From an uncultured Acetatifactor sp. (GTDB lineage: Bacteria; Bacillota; Clostridia; Lachnospirales; Lachnospiraceae): a stretch of DNA of 8,256 bases. The stretch is from contig CAJTZD010000110.1 of assembly GCA_910584235.1 (NCBI GenBank), positions 1 through 8,256 on the forward strand, read 5' to 3'. How positions within the stretch are numbered: the first letter of the stretch is position 1; every line of letters begins with the position of its first letter. The notes beneath the pieces are model-generated. The model was not told the DNA's origin, ran no database searches, and saw only the letters and a program-made list of their open reading frames with translations. The translations under genes and the position numbers were made by a program. This document shows positions 6,497 through 8,256 of this stretch, one piece after another.

Positions 6497-6541
6497 GGCC
6501 GCGCTCACTACTGATGAAATTTAGAGGTAGTGAGCGCGGCC
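6497..6541 (+). repeat. 15-bp perfect inverted repeat at the IS left side
   Basis: GGCCGCGCTCACTAC (6497-6511) and GTAGTGAGCGCGGCC (6527-6541) are perfect complements around a 15-nt loop. It lies 44 nt before the transposase start. Such GC-rich stems near an IS end can block transcription entering from flanking genes or shape the transposase mRNA leader. Confidence 0.7.
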
Positions 6542-6578
6542 CTTTGGTCAGAGGATAAAACCATCTAACCAAAGGAGG
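6541..6578 (+). promoter_or_regulatory. Shine-Dalgarno-masking hairpin of the transposase gene
   Basis: CCTTTGGT (6541-6548) pairs perfectly with ACCAAAGG (6568-6575). The second arm contains most of the transposase ribosome site AAAGGAGG (6571-6578), seven bases before ATG 6585. Transcripts reading in from outside would hide this site, a known way for IS elements to limit transposase synthesis. Confidence 0.6.
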
Positions 6579-6584
6579 CACACT

Positions 6585-7097
6585 ATGACTAATCCTGAAA
6601 AAATCAAGCAGATCCTGTTGTCTGAAATTGAAAGGATGGACCAGCACCGTGAGGACTTCTGTAAGCGTCCTGGAATCGATTTTACCCGCGACAGGAAAAT
6701 CCCTTTCAATACGCTCCTCCATTTCCAGATCTCCATGGAGAGCGGATCCGTCAACCATGAACTGCTCAAATATTTTCGCTTCGATGCCGCAGCGCCGTCG
6801 CTTTCTGCATTCTACCAGCAGCGCGCCAAGCTTTCCGATGCAGTCGTCCAGCCTATACGGAAAAGAAATGAGTTTGCCGCATTATACCAGCTGATTGACA
6901 GGCATACCCCCTGCGGTGGAACTGTCCCTGTATTCATTGCCGACAGGGGGTTCCATGCGTACAATGTCTTTGCCCGTGCCATTGAGAACCGCGCCTTTTT
7001 TGTCATCTTTGCTTTTCAAATAAAATTGGTATTCTTCGTTATATATTTTTTCAAAATGGTCTGGAATATCTGCGCACTTTATGAGATTCATTATTAA
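6585..7097 (+). pseudogene. IS4-family DDE transposase, internally deleted and 3'-truncated
   Basis: The reading frame gives 170 residues against the 400-plus usual for the family. Residues 1 to about 84 resemble the N-terminus of IS4-type transposases (MTNPEKIKQILLSEI; DFTRDRKIPF; SGSVNHELLKYF; FYQQRAKLSD). At Asp85-Ala86 (6837-6842) the frame jumps to VVQPIRKRNEF...LIDRH...IADRG, which normally lies about 100 residues further on, so the first catalytic Asp is deleted. The second Asp survives as Asp120 in ADRG. After AFFVI (near 7007) the protein becomes hydrophobic and unrelated. The catalytic Glu and the C-terminus are missing, so it is certainly inactive. The junction keeps frame, so a deletion between short repeats is plausible. 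Confidence 0.85.
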
Positions 7098-7151
7098 TTT
7101 GGGTAATTCCGTTGTTAATTCAGGGGGATAATTATAAAGCCCTGCGCAGAT
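7007..7151 (-). pseudogene. Unidentified coding remnant, minus strand
   Basis: After an in-frame TAA at 7154-7152, an open minus-strand frame of about 48 codons reads with ordinary protein composition: LYNYPPELTTELPKLI, then MNLIKCADIPDHFEKIYNEE and YQFYLKSK. It ends in the IS junction at about 7007, beyond which the frame only runs antisense to the transposase. Nearby short pieces in other minus frames (INLRRAL; YLNKDSISQFCFYNN, around 7150-7255) suggest one gene broken by frameshifts. I do not recognise the family. The composition could be chance in AT-rich DNA. Confidence 0.3.
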
Positions 7152-7531
7152 TTATTAAACAGTTCCCTGTATAAGATATTATAGATGAAATATAGAACAT
7201 ATATTATTATAAAAACAGAACTGAGATATGCTATCTTTATTAAGATATTGCATAATCTCTATTTATCCATATTTCTAATATGCCATAAAATCAAATATAT
7301 ATAATATCACTATTATGTACAAATAATATCATATATAGAAAACCACTCCGTTTGAATAAAGAATCACATAATTATAGACCGGAAACCTGCTTTCAGGGTT
7401 CCGGTCACTGTTGTTTTCTGCATATTATCGCACATCCTCAGCATTTCTGCTTCTTAGATATAAAATCCCGAAATACCAATACTTTCTTCTAAATCAAGTC
7501 TGTCCCCTGAATGCTATATTGTCTGTAGATT
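7098..7531. other. AT-rich intergenic DNA without an intact gene
   Basis: This 434-nt stretch contains no intact gene. Positions 7201-7380 are about 22% G+C, against roughly 55-60% in the uppS-rseP block. Besides the minus-strand debris at its left side, it holds the terminator-like hairpin at 7377-7406. It looks like foreign or decayed DNA between two mobile-gene remnants. Confidence 0.5.
7377..7406. terminator. Rho-independent terminator-like hairpin
   Basis: GACCGGAAACCTG (7377-7389) pairs with CAGGGTTCCGGTC (7394-7406): 12 of 13 pairs with one A-G mismatch and a CTTT tetraloop. On the + strand it is followed by ACTGTTGTTTTCT, a fair U-rich tail. On the minus strand TATAATTAT follows. It could serve the plus-strand remnant or end the minus-strand rpn-like transcript. 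Confidence 0.6.
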
Positions 7532-8203
7532 TTATTCTTTTTGAAGTTTTAATATCGTTTCCTTAGAAAGCCTTGAGTATTTAATGATTTTTTCTAGCGG
7601 CTCATTATTCAGCAACATCTCTTTAGCTGTCTCAATCCTTTCGTCATGCCTTTCACTTTCCACATATGAACGCATGATTTCCTCCTCATCATACAATAAC
7701 ATCATGATATCCACTACCTCCTTCTCTTTGCTGCTCAAATACTCTTTCAGTACATTTCTGTCCTTACAGATACGAATCGCTTCCAAGACAGCCTCCTGTG
7801 TTCTCCCGTGAAGCGCCATCTGCTCGTTGCATACTTTTGTAAACATGACATACTGATTGATAATATCCCCCTCTTCACCATCATATATCATCTTTACTTT
7901 TACATCAATACAGCTCTGTTTTCCATCGAAGAACTCCTGTGCCAGTGAAACCTCCGCAGGCCTCGTCTTTCTGTCACCAGTATAGATTACATAAATCTCA
8001 GGTACTGGTATTTTTACTTTTTTGCTCTTGTAGAGATTTTGACTGGTTCGGCTAAAATAATCGTGGTAGGTCTGCACCATATACATCAATGCTCGGATAA
8101 TGATATTCATCGTCCAGGTTGACTGTGCTTCCGCCAAGATTACCATTCTGTGTTCAACAATAAAACCCAAGTCGTTATTATTCTGATTTCGGAATAATAA
8201 TGA
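7532..8203 (-). pseudogene. Rpn-family PD-(D/E)XK nuclease / putative transposase, N-terminus missing
   Basis: The recognisable protein runs from NNDLGFIVEHRMVILAEAQ to the natural C-terminus ETILKLQKE. Rpn (recombination-promoting nuclease, PDDEXK_2) proteins cut DNA. The active-site Asp of NDLGF and the EAQ motif remain, as do PEIYVIYTGDRKTRP, VKMIYDGEEGDIINQYV and RICKDRNVLKEYL. The N-terminal helix region, usually some tens of residues, is absent. The frame meets TAA at 8206-8204 with no ATG between it and NNDLGF. TTG 8170 gives 212 codons but would start after the catalytic Asp, so it is not a credible start. The C-terminal half looks undamaged, suggesting recent inactivation. The break coincides with a quasi-palindrome. 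Confidence 0.8.
8172..8203. repeat. Quasi-palindrome at the broken 5' end of the rpn-like gene
   Basis: TTATTATTC (8175-8183) and GAATAATAA (8192-8200) are perfect 9-bp arms with an 8-nt loop. Three more outer positions pair with one wobble. Homology to Rpn proteins starts inside it (NNDLGF). The site marks where the reading frame is lost. Confidence 0.6.
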
Positions 8204-8256
8204 TTAAGGAGTCGTCGTTCTCTATTTCTGCCCGTTTTTTTTAAACGCCTCCCGTT

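Larger units (their letters stand above)
6497..7007 (+). mobile_element. Decayed IS4-like insertion sequence
   Basis: A left-side inverted repeat, a masked ribosome site and the 5' part of a DDE transposase gene are present. The central part and everything 3' of about 7007 are missing. The left limit is uncertain and may extend to about 6440. No right terminal repeat or target duplication was seen. The element cannot move by itself. Confidence 0.6.

Noticed and set aside
7584..7811. Plus-strand 75-codon Ser-rich ORF
   Set aside because: It is antisense to the conserved Rpn C-terminal half and has low-complexity Ser/Leu composition.
6346..8256. CRISPR array or tandem repeat array in the AT-rich right end
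   Set aside because: No regularly spaced repeated unit was found; only single inverted repeats and A/T-rich simple sequence.

Overview
The window reads as a chromosomal segment of a fairly GC-rich Clostridia member, most likely Lachnospiraceae. This is inferred from the frr-uppS-cdsA-dxr-rseP gene order, the protein wording, strong purine Shine-Dalgarno sites, and the degenerate IS and Rpn-family remnants on the right. No rRNA or tRNA gene and no CRISPR array was seen.

Positions 1-4198 are a conserved housekeeping block, all on the + strand: the tail of frr (ribosome recycling factor), uppS (undecaprenyl diphosphate synthase), cdsA (CDP-diacylglycerol synthase), dxr (DXP reductoisomerase) and rseP (intramembrane site-2 protease). 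Together they feed isoprenoid precursors to the cell-wall lipid carrier, make the phospholipid precursor CDP-diacylglycerol, and supply a membrane-stress protease. The gaps between frr, uppS and cdsA hold hairpins. dxr and rseP abut directly.

Positions 4199-6345 leave the expected order: ispG, which usually follows rseP in these bacteria, is absent. Instead there is a hairpin-rich gap, a promoter-like region with a 12-bp direct repeat at an exact 40-bp spacing, a soluble Ser/Thr protein kinase whose C-lobe carries an odd Arg/Trp-rich linker, and a convergent mgtC/sapB-type membrane protein gene. The last has a good extended -10 promoter and a structured leader with a possible 9-codon upstream ORF. 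A perfect 10-bp hairpin separates the two convergent genes.

Positions 6346-8256 are a graveyard of mobile DNA. An IS4-like transposase gene keeps its 5' end and a Shine-Dalgarno-masking hairpin, but it has a large internal deletion and no 3' end. It is joined near 7007 to AT-rich DNA (about 22% GC at 7201-7380) holding minus-strand coding debris and a terminator-like hairpin. An Rpn/PDDEXK-family nuclease gene (minus strand) follows, without its N-terminus, broken at a quasi-palindrome.

I see no convincing new multi-gene system. The observations most worth following are the kinase linker, which looks like shifted reading frames, the repeat pair upstream of the kinase, and the mgtC leader.
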